NCBI GenBank assembly: GCA_947450015.1
Contig: CANFUB010000200.1
Location: 1-5,320 of the forward strand
Reading direction: 5' to 3'
Length of the DNA stretch: 5,320 bases
From: Bacteroidota bacterium
GTDB taxonomy: Bacteria; Bacteroidota; Bacteroidia; NS11-12g; UBA955
Positions 5,301 to 5,320 of this stretch are shown here, in pieces. The position numbers were made by a program, and so were the translations under genes. Under the pieces are notes generated by a model that saw only the letters and a list, made by a program, of their open reading frames with translations, did not search any database and had not been told where the DNA came from. How positions within the stretch are numbered: the first letter of the stretch is position 1; every line of letters starts with the position of its first letter.

Positions 5301-5320
5301 GTATAATCCCTAAGGGATAA
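5301..5320. repeat. CCCTACGGG-type palindrome, copy 3 (window edge)
   Basis: ATCCC (5306-5310), TAA, GGGAT (5314-5318). It shares a 12-base flank and left arm with copy 1. The array may continue past the window. Confidence 0.65.

Larger units (their letters stand above)
4980..5320. other. Non-coding repeat region upstream of ddl
   Basis: No convincing reading frame is present on either strand. The part nearest ddl holds its promoter box. 5035-5059 contains a weak stem (GGGAAT with ATTCCC, 13-base loop) that, on the minus strand, is followed by TTTT and might end a gene lying to the right. The rest (5105-5320) is made of the inverted repeats and CCCTACGGG palindromes listed separately. Confidence 0.6.

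Noticed and set aside
5156..5320. CCCTACGGG repeats as a CRISPR array
   Set aside because: The copies are short, unevenly spaced (about 50 and 95 bases apart) and differ in their arms; there are no regular spacers.

Overview
The window looks like the chromosome of a Bacteroidota member, perhaps of the Chitinophagia/Sphingobacteriia type (the class is a guess). Three things point there. One promoter is a textbook Bacteroidota -33/-7 pair (TTTG, 19 bp, TACATTTG). Two other genes carry a TAnnTTTG box directly before the start codon. Several products are lipoproteins, one with the Cys-Lys-Lys-Lys start common in this phylum, and Shine-Dalgarno sequences are weak or absent. All six genes lie on the minus strand, so they read from right to left.

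Reading in the direction of transcription, 4980-5320 is a non-coding repeat region. It holds a perfect 17-bp inverted repeat built from CACAGATT units, plus three small CCCTACGGG-type palindromes. Next comes ddl (3912-4979), a complete D-alanine--D-alanine ligase for peptidoglycan precursor synthesis, closed by a strong hairpin/U-tract terminator (3853-3882). After that is a closely spaced run of three genes: a CKKK lipoprotein (3117-3722), a secreted or lipid-anchored protein of unknown function (2374-3093), and a small soluble protein of unknown function (1904-2368). A further lipoprotein gene of unknown function (1180-1827) follows, and finally a membrane-anchored serine hydrolase of the beta-lactamase/penicillin-binding fold (from 974), which runs off the left edge and has its own promoter.

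The most interesting part is about 1120-3093. Samples here are clearly more AT-rich (about 23-32% G+C in most 60-base lines counted by hand) than the flanking ddl, lipoprotein and hydrolase genes (about 35-58%). The three genes in it are short and unrecognised. Two of them share an N-terminal plan: MKQTLY, a signal peptide, then a Cys-x-Cys pair. The 215-residue lipoprotein gene is bracketed by two imperfect palindromes, 1841-1967 and 1120-1168, which share a 7-base box (AAATAAC / GTTATTT) and resemble integron attC recombination sites. I read this as a candidate gene cassette (about 725 bp) in an integron-like array without a visible integrase. The palindromes are seen directly; the cassette interpretation is inference.

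ddl is a core cell-wall gene and the serine hydrolase may also act on the envelope, but no functional link between the conserved genes and the AT-rich genes can be shown from the sequence.
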